A stretch of DNA of 64,000 nt from assembly GCA_013112535.1 (NCBI GenBank), contig JABFGI010000002.1, forward strand, positions 558,001 through 622,000, in the 5' to 3' direction. Below the pieces are notes generated by a model. It did no database searches. It was not told where the DNA came from and saw only the letters and a list, made by a program, of their open reading frames with translations. The translations under genes were made by a program, and so were the position numbers. The stretch comes from Pseudomonadota bacterium (GTDB lineage Bacteria > Pseudomonadota > Gammaproteobacteria > Eutrophobiales > Eutrophobiaceae). Below, piece after piece: positions 25,560 to 33,749 of the stretch (position 1 is the first letter of the stretch; each line of letters opens with the position of its first letter).

Positions 25560-26555
25560 CTAGTACCTGTTAAACAGCATATCCATAAATCGTTGCTTGC
25601 TTTCTTTTGATGAGTCTCGATAAAAATTATATTTCACGTGTTGTTCTGGTCTGTTTAAATCCATTTCAATTCCCCAAAGTGGTATTGTACTGACAGGACT
25701 CATGGCATAACGTACATCACCCAATATATATTCCTTACCGGGATAAAAACTGACATAGTTATCTGAAAAATATTCAAACCGTTTTATATCCTGCGCCAGT
25801 AATGTATTCGTTCCCAATAGCGGCATGTCTCTTTCAAGATTAAAAAGACGGACTGAGTCACCTTCAAACAGTTTACCAGACCACCCTGCCCTTACCGCAT
25901 CGATATAAAAGTTGCCATCAGCCAGATAGATTGAGCGCCAGAGAATATTATTGGCAATAGTTGGTTTCACCATTAATCGTTCAATAGTATGACCACGTTC
26001 TATTGCAACACCCTCAATAAATGATTCAGCACGCTGTAATTGTATCACTCCCAATAACAAATATAGCCCGGCCAGACTTAAACCTGTGCGTGCAGCTATT
26101 GGCTTTTCTGCTTTTAAACCAATAACCAGACAGACGACTAATATGCCGGTAAAAACCGGATCAATAATTGCGATAATATGCCAGGCGATCCTTTCATTAA
26201 TTAAAGGCCATAAGTAATAGGTGCCATAACTGGTACAGGTATCAATAAAGCCACTGAACATGTATCCAGCCAGACAATAAAAATATAAATTTTTATTCGG
26301 TAGTCTTTTCCTAAAGCACGGCCACAGAATTAAAAACGCAATTAATGCACCAACAGGAATAAAAAATATTGAATGCGTAAAATGCCGGTGATATTCCAGT
26401 GTTAATAGTGGGTCACTGTTTGAGCGAATCAATACATCGGCATCCGCCAATAGGCCGGCAATAAAACCTACAACACTGGCTGAACGTATTTCCTTTTTTT
26501 TTGCGATCGACTGTGCCGTAACAGCACCGATAACACCCTGGGTTAAGATATCCAT
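25560..26555 (-). CDS. Membrane metal-dependent hydrolase, YdjM/DUF457 family
   Basis: The product is 331 residues from ATG 26555 (MDILTQGVIGAV), the usual start of this family. An upstream frame of 18 residues lies inside the preceding gene. Metal-ligand candidates are Asp in GLLADADV, His in YHRHFTHSI and His in ERIAWHIIAIIDP. At least five membrane segments fill the first 190 residues, and a soluble C-terminal region follows. The activity of the family is poorly known. It begins 1 bp after the fructosamine kinase stop, so it is co-transcribed with it. Confidence 0.87.
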   Translation of the reverse strand: MDILTQGVIGAVTAQSIAKKKEIRSASVVGFIAGLLADADVLIRSNSDPLLTLEYHRHFTHSIFFIPVGALIAFLILWPCFRKRLPNKNLYFYCLAGYMFSGFIDTCTSYGTYYLWPLINERIAWHIIAIIDPVFTGILVVCLVIGLKAEKPIAARTGLSLAGLYLLLGVIQLQRAESFIEGVAIERGHTIERLMVKPTIANNILWRSIYLADGNFYIDAVRAGWSGKLFEGDSVRLFNLERDMPLLGTNTLLAQDIKRFEYFSDNYVSFYPGKEYILGDVRYAMSPVSTIPLWGIEMDLNRPEQHVKYNFYRDSSKESKQRFMDMLFNRY

Positions 26556-26556
26556 T

Positions 26557-27432
26557 TTATAATAATGAATGCATTGTTGATAAACAGGTTTGATAATAAC
26601 CCGAACCAAACAAATTTAAATGGTTTAGTTCATGATACAAGCGATACAGACATATTCGCTGTTCTGCGCCATCCTCTAACGGCCAGACTTCGGCATAGGC
26701 TGCTTCACAGTGTGAATCGAAACCACCAAACATTCGCATCATGCCTATTTCTGCTTCTCGATGTCCATAATAGCTGGCAGGATCGAATATAACCGGTTCA
26801 CCTTTCTCATTTGCAGCAGCATTACCTGACCATAAATCGCCATGCAATAACACAGCAGGTTCACTGATATTGCTAATTATAGAGTCAAGTTTGTTAATTA
26901 ACTGTTCACCCGCTTTTAATAAAGGATCATCCTTATCTGTCTTGCTGGAAAACAGTTCTAATTGATAGCCTAATCGTTGTCCACGCCAGAATTCTAACCA
27001 ATTGTCAGACCAGTTATTAATTTGCTTTGTTGTGCCAAGATAATTATTTTGCTCAAAGCCAAATTGTTCTTTTTTTGTGGCCAGCTGTAATTGTGCTAAA
27101 CGTCTTCCCATTTGTACTTGCCAGTCGTTTGCTGGAAGGCCTTCTTTAAACACTTCCATGACAATAAAATCATCACCACACACTAGCGGTTTAGGGACAT
27201 GAATGACTTTTGGTTCAGCTAATAATTGCAAGGAAGTAAATTCTGTTTTAAATAATCCGGGTAATAATTTTGACTGAGAATGTGTTTTAATAAAAAACTG
27301 TCGCTTGTCTTTTAAAGTCACGATTCGACTATCATTAATACAACCGCCATGTGCAACTTTACTATTTGCAAATTCTGATTGTTGATTGGTACTGTCTGAA
27401 ATTGCGGCTTCAATACGAGACTGAAGAGTCAT
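26557..27432 (-). CDS. Fructosamine kinase family protein
   Basis: The 291-residue protein has the aminoglycoside-phosphotransferase-like fold, with the N-terminal KVAHGGCINDSRIV and the catalytic loop HGDLWSGN followed by FDPASYYGHREAEI. Family members phosphorylate ketosamines (ribulosamine or erythrulosamine) on glycated proteins as a repair step. The next gene upstream is a low-molecular-weight phosphatase (4-bp gap). This pairing of fructosamine kinase with an LMW phosphatase is common in bacteria and supports a protein-deglycation role. Confidence 0.92.
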   Translation of the reverse strand: MTLQSRIEAAISDSTNQQSEFANSKVAHGGCINDSRIVTLKDKRQFFIKTHSQSKLLPGLFKTEFTSLQLLAEPKVIHVPKPLVCGDDFIVMEVFKEGLPANDWQVQMGRRLAQLQLATKKEQFGFEQNNYLGTTKQINNWSDNWLEFWRGQRLGYQLELFSSKTDKDDPLLKAGEQLINKLDSIISNISEPAVLLHGDLWSGNAAANEKGEPVIFDPASYYGHREAEIGMMRMFGGFDSHCEAAYAEVWPLEDGAEQRICLYRLYHELNHLNLFGSGYYQTCLSTMHSLL

Positions 27433-27435
27433 GAC

Positions 27436-27933
27436 TTATTTATGATCTGAAATTTCAAGGCAATGGGACAATAGATTAGGACAAGCCTCTTCTATCATGT
27501 CCAGTACTTGTTCAAAGCCATCAAGCCCGCCGTAATAAGGATCAGGTACTGACGGCGCATTATCATTATTTTGCCCATCCAGAAATGAACCTAATAAACG
27601 TAGATGTTGTTTCTTGCCTCCTGCTAATAATTCCAGTTCATATAAATTGTCCTGATCCATAGCGATAATTAAATCGAATTTTTCTATATCCTCAGGAATT
27701 ACTTTTCGTGCTATCGAGTTGAGTTGGTAATTTCGTTTTGCGGCAACTTCACGCATGCGAGCATCGGCGGGTTCGCCTTCGTGATAAGCAATAGTACCGG
27801 CAGAGTCTATATAAATATTATCAGCATGACCTTGAGCTTCGACATAATATTGAAACACACCTTCACCGGTCGGCGAACGACAGATATTTCCCATGCATAC
27901 AAATAAAATGCTGACTTTGTTTTCTGAGTTCAC
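27436..27933 (-). CDS. Low-molecular-weight protein tyrosine phosphatase
   Basis: The 165-residue protein has the signature loop CMGNICRS (C-x5-R-S) near residue 13 and the general-acid loop VPDPYYGG. Both are intact, so it is probably active on phosphotyrosine or small phosphate esters. It lies 5 bp after the DUF2288 gene and just before the fructosamine kinase gene on the same strand, giving a four-gene leftward operon. A role in sugar-phosphate or deglycation chemistry is inferred from this order. Confidence 0.93.
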   Translation of the reverse strand: MNSENKVSILFVCMGNICRSPTGEGVFQYYVEAQGHADNIYIDSAGTIAYHEGEPADARMREVAAKRNYQLNSIARKVIPEDIEKFDLIIAMDQDNLYELELLAGGKKQHLRLLGSFLDGQNNDNAPSVPDPYYGGLDGFEQVLDMIEEACPNLLSHCLEISDHK

Positions 27934-27938
27934 TTATA

Positions 27939-28256
27939 TCAGTCAACAATCGGTTGCACTAATATCCACGGCTTAATTACCGTAGCCCAGACAACAACAT
28001 TGCTTTCATGCCAGGCACTGGCCTGTTCATCAGTAACATTGGCAACAAGTCCTTCTTTCGTCCATGTTTCAAATTGTTCCTTATTATCTACCGACAAGGC
28101 ATGAGCGACTTTGATTAAATCCAGCGTATGTGAAACGTATATCGCCATTCCTTTTGCAAAAAATGGCATTAATTCAGTCCATTGCATTTTTGACGTTTCC
28201 CGATTTATTTTATCCAGAATCTCTTCTGGCGTACCTTCATTTAAATTTTCTTTCAT
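27939..28256 (-). CDS. DUF2288 family protein
   Basis: The product is 105 residues from ATG 28256; ATG 28280 is an alternative that adds 8 residues. Neither has a clear ribosome site. The family pattern is clear: KINRETSKMQWTELMPFF, then DLIKVAHAL and a Trp-rich C-terminus (VVWATVIKPWILVQ). It is a small soluble protein of unknown function, common in gammaproteobacteria. It heads the operon with the LMW phosphatase, fructosamine kinase and membrane hydrolase, and is divergent from the PilZ gene at 28362. Confidence 0.85.
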   Translation of the reverse strand: MKENLNEGTPEEILDKINRETSKMQWTELMPFFAKGMAIYVSHTLDLIKVAHALSVDNKEQFETWTKEGLVANVTDEQASAWHESNVVVWATVIKPWILVQPIVD

Positions 28257-28361
28257 ATCAGTGACTTGGTTATATTTCATAAATATTATAGCGACATGCG
28301 AGATAATAAAGAATAACCGATTACTGCCGATAAACCTGTAAACCCAGAAAAGGAGAATCCT

Positions 28362-28709
28362 GTGCAGGAACGTCGACAAGATACTAGAGAGCAAGCAGAC
28401 TGGTTGGCAGAGATTTATGCTGATGAGACTATTTATACTTCGCCTGTAAGAAACCTGTCTATGGGCGGTATTGAAATTATGCGGCCACCACTCTGGAAAC
28501 CCAAAACTGACCACTTTTGCAAGATCAGCCTTAGCGATATGATTCCATCTCATTCATTGGATGTGAGAATGCAAATACGCTGGGTATCAGAAAAGGCAGT
28601 CGGTTTGAAATATCATGAACTTAAGATTAGTGATCGAATTAAACTTGTAAAGATTATCTCAGGCATCACTAACCAGATAAAAATGGAAAGGAATTATTTT
28701 GCAATGTAA
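28362..28709 (+). CDS. PilZ-domain protein, GTG start
   Basis: The 115-residue protein starts at GTG 28362, placed 6 bases after a strong AAGGAG. No ATG in frame fits. ERRQDTREQADW near the start and NLSMGGIEI match the two PilZ motifs (RxxxR and D/NxSxxG) better than the copy at 21785. It should bind cyclic-di-GMP and act through an unknown partner. It stands alone, with 105 bp to the divergent DUF2288 gene and 129 bp to the next gene. Confidence 0.82.
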   Translation: MQERRQDTREQADWLAEIYADETIYTSPVRNLSMGGIEIMRPPLWKPKTDHFCKISLSDMIPSHSLDVRMQIRWVSEKAVGLKYHELKISDRIKLVKIISGITNQIKMERNYFAM

Positions 28710-28838
28710 CAACAAATCATATTTATAATTCTAAATATGGGTATGGGGATAATTAAAAAAACTGTTTAAATAGTAAACAATAAACCTGAATAAAATGGAC
28801 TAGACTTATAGATAAAACTTAATAAGTCGGATCAGTAT

Positions 28839-29591
28839 ATGATTAAAGGATTATTTTTTGATATCAGTGGTGTTTTGCTTGATGGACCTAATCCGATACC
28901 AAATGCTGTCAAGGCGCTTAATCTGGTTAAACAAAAGGAAATTCCTTTTCGGCTGTTAACCAATACTTCCCGACAAACCAGCGATATGCTGTTAAAGCAA
29001 CTTAATGATTCAGGACTGGGAGTCGCTAAGGATACCATTTACACTGCACCACTGGCAGCTAAAGACTATATTCAAACTCATGGACTTCGACCTTATTGTC
29101 TTATACACCCAAACCTGATAGCTGAGTTTTCTGACCTCGATCAAAGCGATCCCAATGCTGTTGTCATTGGCGATGCCGCTGATGACTTTAATTACGAAAC
29201 ACTAAACAAGGCTTTTCGTCTTTGCATGGGTGGGTCGACATTAGTTGCTATTGGTCATAATAAGTATTTTAAAAAAACCGGTGAATTTTTCCTTGATGCT
29301 GGCCCGTTTGTGGAAGCAATAGAATATGCCTGTGATATTGAAGCAATCATTACCGGCAAACCTTCCAAAGATTTTTTCAAACAGGTATTAAACAGCATTG
29401 AACTTCAGGCCAACGAGGTTGCATTAATTGGCGATGATATTTACGGCGATATCAGCGGCGCTGAATCTGTTGGACTGGAATCACGTCTGGTACGAACGGG
29501 CAAATACCGTACCGGTGATGAGCAAAAAATTTCTCCGCCTGCGACGGTAGTTGATGATGTATTTCAAGCAGTAACAGATTTAATCACGTAA
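28839..29591 (+). CDS. HAD hydrolase, LHPP/HDHD2-like
   Basis: The 250-residue protein has the HAD catalytic motif FFDISGVLLDG near the N-terminus. The DISG variant is shared with LHPP-type phosphatases. Motif II is LTNTSR and motif IV is IGDDIYGDISGA. A C2-type cap should lie in the middle. It is probably a phosphatase for small phosphorylated compounds or phosphohistidine or phospholysine; the substrate is not known. It lies 56 bp before the NYN gene on the same strand. Confidence 0.88.
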   Translation: MIKGLFFDISGVLLDGPNPIPNAVKALNLVKQKEIPFRLLTNTSRQTSDMLLKQLNDSGLGVAKDTIYTAPLAAKDYIQTHGLRPYCLIHPNLIAEFSDLDQSDPNAVVIGDAADDFNYETLNKAFRLCMGGSTLVAIGHNKYFKKTGEFFLDAGPFVEAIEYACDIEAIITGKPSKDFFKQVLNSIELQANEVALIGDDIYGDISGAESVGLESRLVRTGKYRTGDEQKISPPATVVDDVFQAVTDLIT

Positions 29592-29647
29592 ACTATTGAG
29601 CTTGATAAATAATTGCGAAAATATCGCACAGATAAATAAGGAAATAC

Positions 29648-30202
29648 ATGAACGATCCTAAAGAAACACAATCCCAGGCTGAAAATATTGTTATATCTCA
29701 GTCAGTTGCCATCCTGATCGACGGCAACAATATAGAACGCAGTATCCATAACGAAGCAAACGACACAAATACCATGCTTAACTTTGATGCATTAATTCCA
29801 AAGTTATTAGTTAATCGCGGTTTAAGTCGGCTTGTTTATTTTCGTGAAGGCAAACATATTTCCAATAAACTCCAGGAACGCCTGCATAATTTTTATCATG
29901 GTTCAGTTCGACCTTGCCATAAAAGTGCCGATATTCCACTTTCAATTTTTGCCATTCAGGTTGCTGACAAGGTTGATACTATTATTATCATGTCTGGTGA
30001 TTCAGATTACATTGAATTGGTTCGTCACCTAAAATCAGAAGGCGTGCGCGTCGAGATAGCGGCTGTTCCCAGTACCACTTCCCGTTTTATTGTTGATGAA
30101 GTGGATTATTTTCACGAAATAACAAAAGAAGATTGGTTTACACTTCCAAGTAAAAAAACACAAAAACGTCGAAGTAAAAAAGAAGAAAAAACCAAATCTT
30201 AA
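29648..30202 (+). CDS. NYN-domain (LabA/DUF88-like) protein
   Basis: The 184-residue protein has a PIN-like NYN fold: ILIDGNNIE at the start, the central KVDTIIIMSGDSDY and a final DEVDYF. The acidic residues form a nuclease-type metal site. The last 15 residues are a basic Lys/Arg tail that could contact nucleic acid. A ribonuclease role is plausible but unproven. A perfect FNR box for the following gene begins 12 bp after its stop, so the next gene has its own promoter. Confidence 0.87.
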   Translation: MNDPKETQSQAENIVISQSVAILIDGNNIERSIHNEANDTNTMLNFDALIPKLLVNRGLSRLVYFREGKHISNKLQERLHNFYHGSVRPCHKSADIPLSIFAIQVADKVDTIIIMSGDSDYIELVRHLKSEGVRVEIAAVPSTTSRFIVDEVDYFHEITKEDWFTLPSKKTQKRRSKKEEKTKS

Positions 30203-30214
30203 TCCCGGAATAAG

Positions 30215-30228
30215 TTGATCTATATCAA
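30215..30228 (+). promoter_or_regulatory. FNR/CRP-type box, perfect consensus
   Basis: TTGAT-CTAT-ATCAA matches the FNR consensus exactly. A possible -10 (TAGACT 30250-30255 or TACAAT 30255-30260) lies 29-34 bp from its centre, and the next ATG is at 30293. This places the box near -41.5 to -45, fitting activation under low oxygen. Confidence 0.75.
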
Positions 30229-30292
30229 GATGCAAAAATGTCATATTTCTAGACTACAATTAAGATAATGATCTCTTGTGGAGTTTAAAGCC

Positions 30293-30568
30293 ATGCTTAC
30301 ATTTGAAGACTGTATTGCCCTTTCTCACCTCTCTGAAGCAGAGGTTTCTGCAATCGCCGAACACGAACATATTCCGGAAATAACAGCAATTGAATATGGT
30401 GATAATTTGATACAGAGTCCGGGCGGCGAACGACAAATACAGCGCATCATCCTTAATGATATTGAACATTCAAAAGAGAAAGGAAATTTCAAACATGTTG
30501 AGGAACTTGAAACGGTTCTTAAGCACTTTGTTTTGAATCATCCTGAACTCCAGTCATTAAGTGAGTAA
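30293..30568 (+). CDS. Small hypothetical protein behind an FNR box
   Basis: The product is 91 residues from ATG 30293 (GGAG nine bases upstream; the earlier GTG 30278 overlaps that site and was rejected). The family is not recognised. It is acidic and probably helical (LTFEDCIALSHLSEAEVSAI at the start), with no signal peptide or membrane segment. Its promoter has a perfect FNR box, and the next gene encodes a c-type cytochrome after a short hairpin (30571-30594). It may take part in low-oxygen metabolism; this is inferred from the promoter only. Confidence 0.75.
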   Translation: MLTFEDCIALSHLSEAEVSAIAEHEHIPEITAIEYGDNLIQSPGGERQIQRIILNDIEHSKEKGNFKHVEELETVLKHFVLNHPELQSLSE

Positions 30569-30570
30569 TG

Positions 30571-30594
30571 TTAATCAGTTTACTGCCTGATTAA
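30571..30594 (+). terminator. Short hairpin between the FNR-box gene and the cytochrome gene
   Basis: TTAATCAG (30571-30578) and CTGATTAA (30587-30594) form a perfect 8-bp stem with an 8-base loop, directly after the stop codon. No U run follows, so termination is doubtful. It may instead protect the upstream message from 3' decay. Confidence 0.4.
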
Positions 30595-30624
30595 ATTAGC
30601 ACGATCAACTAAAATGGAGCATCA

Positions 30625-31128
30625 ATGAAATCATCACTTGTATTACTTGCTGTCTTACTATTCATCGCGATATATATTAGCAACAATCAGGACAACAGCA
30701 TCACGCAGGAAAAAAGTATCCCTGAGTCATCAGAGGATGATCAGTATTTGCTTCATGCTGAATCAAGTGAGCGTTTAGTTAACATAATGGAACAAATCTC
30801 TTCCGTTTCCAATTCACAAAATAACGAAAAAGAAAGCGGTTTCACAGAAGAAAATATTGTTGATTTAGTTGAAGCGGTTGAGGAATTACTTTTTTATGCT
30901 GAATTAATGTCGATAAAAGTACCCGCCAATAAACTTGAAGAAAGCAAAAGCGTGATTTTTAGTGCGATGGCTAACAAACTCTATGATGAAGCCTTAAATA
31001 TTCAACAACTGACTAAAACGTATGATCTGGAAATCACTGACTATTCTCAAGAAAACCTGATTAATGAAGCGTTTAACCGATTAAGTCAAACTTGTTCAGC
31101 CTGCCACGAGTTGTTTCGCGATAATTAA
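30625..31128 (+). CDS. Cytochrome c'-like protein with C-terminal CxxCH
   Basis: The 167-residue protein has an N-terminal signal or anchor segment (residues 1-20), a helical body and a single haem-binding site CSACH ten residues from the end, followed by ELFRDN. A C-terminal CxxCH on a four-helix bundle is the layout of cytochrome c'. GGAGC precedes the ATG. It resembles the shorter protein at 53729-54157 (ETCIACHELFRF), so the two are paralogues. Roles known for cytochromes c' include NO binding. It follows an FNR-box gene and precedes mtdB. Confidence 0.82.
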   Translation: MKSSLVLLAVLLFIAIYISNNQDNSITQEKSIPESSEDDQYLLHAESSERLVNIMEQISSVSNSQNNEKESGFTEENIVDLVEAVEELLFYAELMSIKVPANKLEESKSVIFSAMANKLYDEALNIQQLTKTYDLEITDYSQENLINEAFNRLSQTCSACHELFRDN

Positions 31129-31268
31129 CCATATAGAAAAACTGCTTTACCGATTTCAATATTGAGACAGGTATTTTCTCGCTATTCTCACCATTTTTAC
31201 CTTAAGAAATAATTGTTCGGGTCGATATGACTAATACCGTATAAGAATTATTAAAGGTAGGAATCACT

Positions 31269-32189
31269 ATGACTCAACGCATACTCTATATCCTCGTTCC
31301 GGACACTAATATTAGCCCTTTTGACGTGACTTTAGCTGCAGATGCTGGATTTTCACAAATTTTACCCTTTACAGGTGTTGGACCTGATGATGTTGTGCCG
31401 TTGGTTCAAGACGCAATTTTCTGCCGTCCACCAAAACGTTTTAATGACACCGGCATCTTTCTGGGTGGACGCGATGTCCATTTAGCAACGGACATGTTTC
31501 AAAATGCTAAAAAAGCGATGGTAGGTCCATTTGAAGTTGGTGTTTTTGTTGATCCCAATGGCGCTTACACGACATCTGCAAGTATTGTCGCTTTAGTTGA
31601 ACAAGCCGTATTAAAAAGTACCGGCGGAAGTCTGGAAGGACGACATGTTTCGGTTTTTGGTACCGGCCCGGTTGGTTTATCAGCAGCGGTACTTTCTGCC
31701 CAGCAAGGTGCCAGGACAACACTCTGTCAACTAACAGCGGATGATGATGAACATGTGGCAAAACGTTTCTGTGAACGATACAACGTCGATGTTGCATGGG
31801 CTAGCGCTCAAACTCATCATGAAAAAGCAGAGGTACTAAAAGAAACCGAGGTCGCTATCTGTGCGGCTAAAGCAGGAATTCGTATACTTGAAAAAGAAGA
31901 ACTGGATTATGCAGAAAAACTACTGGTGGCAGCAGATACGAATGCTGTACCGCCAACAGGTATCGAGGGTGTTGAAGCTAACGATAAATTCAAACCCGTA
32001 GAAATGGCGAAAAGCACATTTTTGTCAATTGGTTCACTAGCGATAGGTAACCTTAAATACAAAACTCAATATGGCCTGTTTGTAAAAATGCAACAATCAG
32101 AAAAAGCAGCGCTACTTGATTTTAAGGAAGCATATCAGTTTGCTATATCTGAACTACGTAGCTCTGATGCGAAAAAAGACGCCGCTTAA
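31269..32189 (+). CDS. mtdB: NAD(P)-dependent methylene-tetrahydromethanopterin dehydrogenase
   Basis: The 306-residue protein matches the MtdA/MtdB family: QILPFTGVGPDDV in the N-terminal domain, a nucleotide-binding VFGTGPVGLSAAVLSAQ near residue 130-145, and DTNAVPPTGIEGVE. It oxidises methylene-H4MPT to methenyl-H4MPT in the formaldehyde oxidation branch of methylotrophs. AAAGGTAGG precedes the ATG. MtdA works on H4F and H4MPT and MtdB on H4MPT; I favour MtdB by overall likeness, which is not decisive. It stands alone here and shares a terminator with the convergent gene. Confidence 0.9.
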   Translation: MTQRILYILVPDTNISPFDVTLAADAGFSQILPFTGVGPDDVVPLVQDAIFCRPPKRFNDTGIFLGGRDVHLATDMFQNAKKAMVGPFEVGVFVDPNGAYTTSASIVALVEQAVLKSTGGSLEGRHVSVFGTGPVGLSAAVLSAQQGARTTLCQLTADDDEHVAKRFCERYNVDVAWASAQTHHEKAEVLKETEVAICAAKAGIRILEKEELDYAEKLLVAADTNAVPPTGIEGVEANDKFKPVEMAKSTFLSIGSLAIGNLKYKTQYGLFVKMQQSEKAALLDFKEAYQFAISELRSSDAKKDAA

Positions 32190-32200
32190 ATATGATATTT

Positions 32201-32237
32201 CGTGTGATTAATTCAACATTTTTGAATTAGTCACACG
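32201..32237. terminator. Strong shared terminator of mtdB and the convergent gene
   Basis: A 16-bp stem (32201-32216 with 32222-32237, one G-U pair) has a 5-base loop and T-rich sequence on the right and A-rich sequence on the left. It can act in both directions. Its right arm includes the stop codon and last codons of the Rap1a/Tai-like gene. Confidence 0.8.
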
Positions 32238-32565
32238 GATATTTTTCTACCAATATCTCACCGGCTGATATTTCAGCTGATTTATTCTGTAATTCTGGTC
32301 TCGACTTTAATCCGTTAACCACTTCCCTGGCTAATGTCTCAGTTTCTTTTCCATCAGGTAGGCAAACGCGAGGAATGGCTGAATCTTTTCCATGATGGCA
32401 ATCGCATGGTGTGACATACCAGACACACATCATACCCATTGAACCATGAAACCCTGTTTTTAATGATGTTTTACATGCGCTTAATAAATCTGCACCAGAC
32501 GGTACCGCCAGCACGCTTCTACCAAATAAAAGAAACAAGATAATCCAAATAAGCTTTTTCATCAT
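32227..32565 (-). CDS. Exported Rap1a/Tai-like protein
   Basis: The 112-residue protein has a signal peptide (cleavage after VLA, residue 20). It then has the Rap1a/Tai pattern: SGADLLSACK, CVWYVTPCDC, RVCLPDG and a final EKYPCD, with several cysteines likely to pair. The named members are type VI secretion immunity proteins. No effector or secretion gene is near, so it is better read as a small periplasmic protein of the same fold. Its 3' end lies inside the mtdB terminator stem. Confidence 0.78.
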   Translation of the reverse strand: MMKKLIWIILFLLFGRSVLAVPSGADLLSACKTSLKTGFHGSMGMMCVWYVTPCDCHHGKDSAIPRVCLPDGKETETLAREVVNGLKSRPELQNKSAEISAGEILVEKYPCD

Positions 32566-32716
32566 GGTTTGTAGTTAAAAATAATCTAAATCAGATTTGA
32601 AATATTGATCCCTGACCGGCATAGTAGCACCTTCAACCTCAACAAACCTGATTATCCTGGCAGATTGTGTCTCAAAGCTGGCGTGAATGGGTCACTATTT
32701 AATATAGGAAAAACTA

Positions 32717-33199
32717 ATGCAGTTAACAAAAGACAAAGTAGCAACGATAAATTACACCCTGAAAAACAAGGACGGCGAAGTGATGGACGAATCCAGCGAT
32801 GGATCTTTTGCTTATTTACATGGCGCAAGGAATATTATTCCAGGTTTGGAAAACGCACTAGAAGGTAAAGAAGCCGGAGATAAAACCAATGTCGTCATTG
32901 AACCTAAAGACGCTTACGGCGAACGAAGCCTGGAACAAATACAACGCGTTCCATTAAGCATGTTTCCTGATGACGCGGAAATAAAAGAAGGAATGCAATT
33001 TGAAGCCGCTTCTCCCGAAGGCGCACCGGTTCTTGTTACCGTTACAGCAATAGATGGTGGTGAAGTCGTCGTTGATGGCAACCATCCAATGGCAGGTATA
33101 GAACTTCATTTTGATGTTGAACTTGTTGAAGTGCGAGATGCAAGTGAAGAAGAACTGGAACACGGCCACGTTCATGGACCGAATGGACATCATCATTAA
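32717..33199 (+). CDS. slyD: FKBP-type peptidyl-prolyl isomerase SlyD
   Basis: The 160-residue protein has an FKBP domain split by an insert-in-flap (about residues 70-120), as in SlyD. The start is VATINYTLKNKDGEVMDES and the tail is His-rich (HGHVHGPNGHHH). It catalyses prolyl isomerisation, acts as a chaperone and binds Ni2+ through the tail. AGGAAA precedes the ATG 32717. The stop overlaps the next start (TAATGG), so HopJ-type protein synthesis is coupled to it. Confidence 0.95.
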   Translation: MQLTKDKVATINYTLKNKDGEVMDESSDGSFAYLHGARNIIPGLENALEGKEAGDKTNVVIEPKDAYGERSLEQIQRVPLSMFPDDAEIKEGMQFEAASPEGAPVLVTVTAIDGGEVVVDGNHPMAGIELHFDVELVEVRDASEEELEHGHVHGPNGHHH

Positions 33200-33546
33200 T
33201 GGAACTGGATGATTTTTTAAATAAATTAAAAAGCGAACCCGAATCTATCGAGTTCGCTGATACCATTTCAGTTATTGAAGGGGCTTATGATTACAAACCC
33301 GGTGCTTTTAAAAATGGTGAGGTGATTAATGAAGCGGGACAAAATGAAGGCTCATGTAAAATACTCGCCTTTGCCTATATAAATAATTTGACTGTAACAG
33401 AAACGTTAAACTGCTTTGGACATTATTACCGCGAGGATGTACTCGGTAACCCTGCGGGAGATGATCATCAAAATATACGCCAATTTATATTAGATGGTTT
33501 TGCAGGCGTTAAATTTGATGATTTGCCGTTACAATACAAATCTTAA
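33199..33546 (+). CDS. HopJ-type family protein
   Basis: The 115-residue protein belongs to the HopJ family (named after a type III effector but common in free-living gammaproteobacteria). It has FADTISVIEGAYDYKPGAF and EGSCKILAFAYINNL. It is soluble with no export signal, and its function is unknown. The ATG overlaps the slyD stop by one base. The 3' end overlaps the convergent small membrane protein gene by 4 bp. Confidence 0.92.
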   Translation: MELDDFLNKLKSEPESIEFADTISVIEGAYDYKPGAFKNGEVINEAGQNEGSCKILAFAYINNLTVTETLNCFGHYYREDVLGNPAGDDHQNIRQFILDGFAGVKFDDLPLQYKS

Positions 33547-33731
33547 AAGAAAAAGAAGCACGCAATCGATAAACCGAAGTAGATAATGATTATTGACCAA
33601 TAATATTTCGGTTCATCTGCCCTTATTACCGTTCGACCTGATGCTTTATCTTTCGCATACACATTACCTTTAAATACACAGTAAACTGTATAAATAAATA
33701 CCAGTACACCAATACCTTTGAAAGCACTCAT
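33543..33731 (-). CDS. Small two-segment membrane protein
   Basis: The 62-residue protein has membrane segments at about 5-20 and 44-62, with a charged loop (KDKASGRTVIRADEPKYYW) between them. AGG lies 8 bases before the ATG. It has the look of a real gene: it sits 18 bp downstream of the flavoprotein gene in the same direction, and its hydrophobicity pattern is regular. The family is not recognised. It overlaps the end of the hopJ-type gene by 4 bp. Confidence 0.65.
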   Translation of the reverse strand: MSAFKGIGVLVFIYTVYCVFKGNVYAKDKASGRTVIRADEPKYYWSIIIIYFGLSIACFFFF

Positions 33732-33749
33732 CTTAATTACCTGCTCTAT

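Noticed and set aside
28257..28553. 99-residue N-terminal extension of the DUF2288 protein
   Set aside because: It is unlike the family and runs antisense to the PilZ gene, whose GTG start has a strong AAGGAG.
32227..32565. Type VI immunity protein
   Set aside because: The fold matches Rap1a/Tai, but no effector or secretion gene is near.
32605..32868. Open frame of 87 codons overlapping slyD
   Set aside because: It is out of frame with the clear slyD gene, has no family match and no ribosome site.
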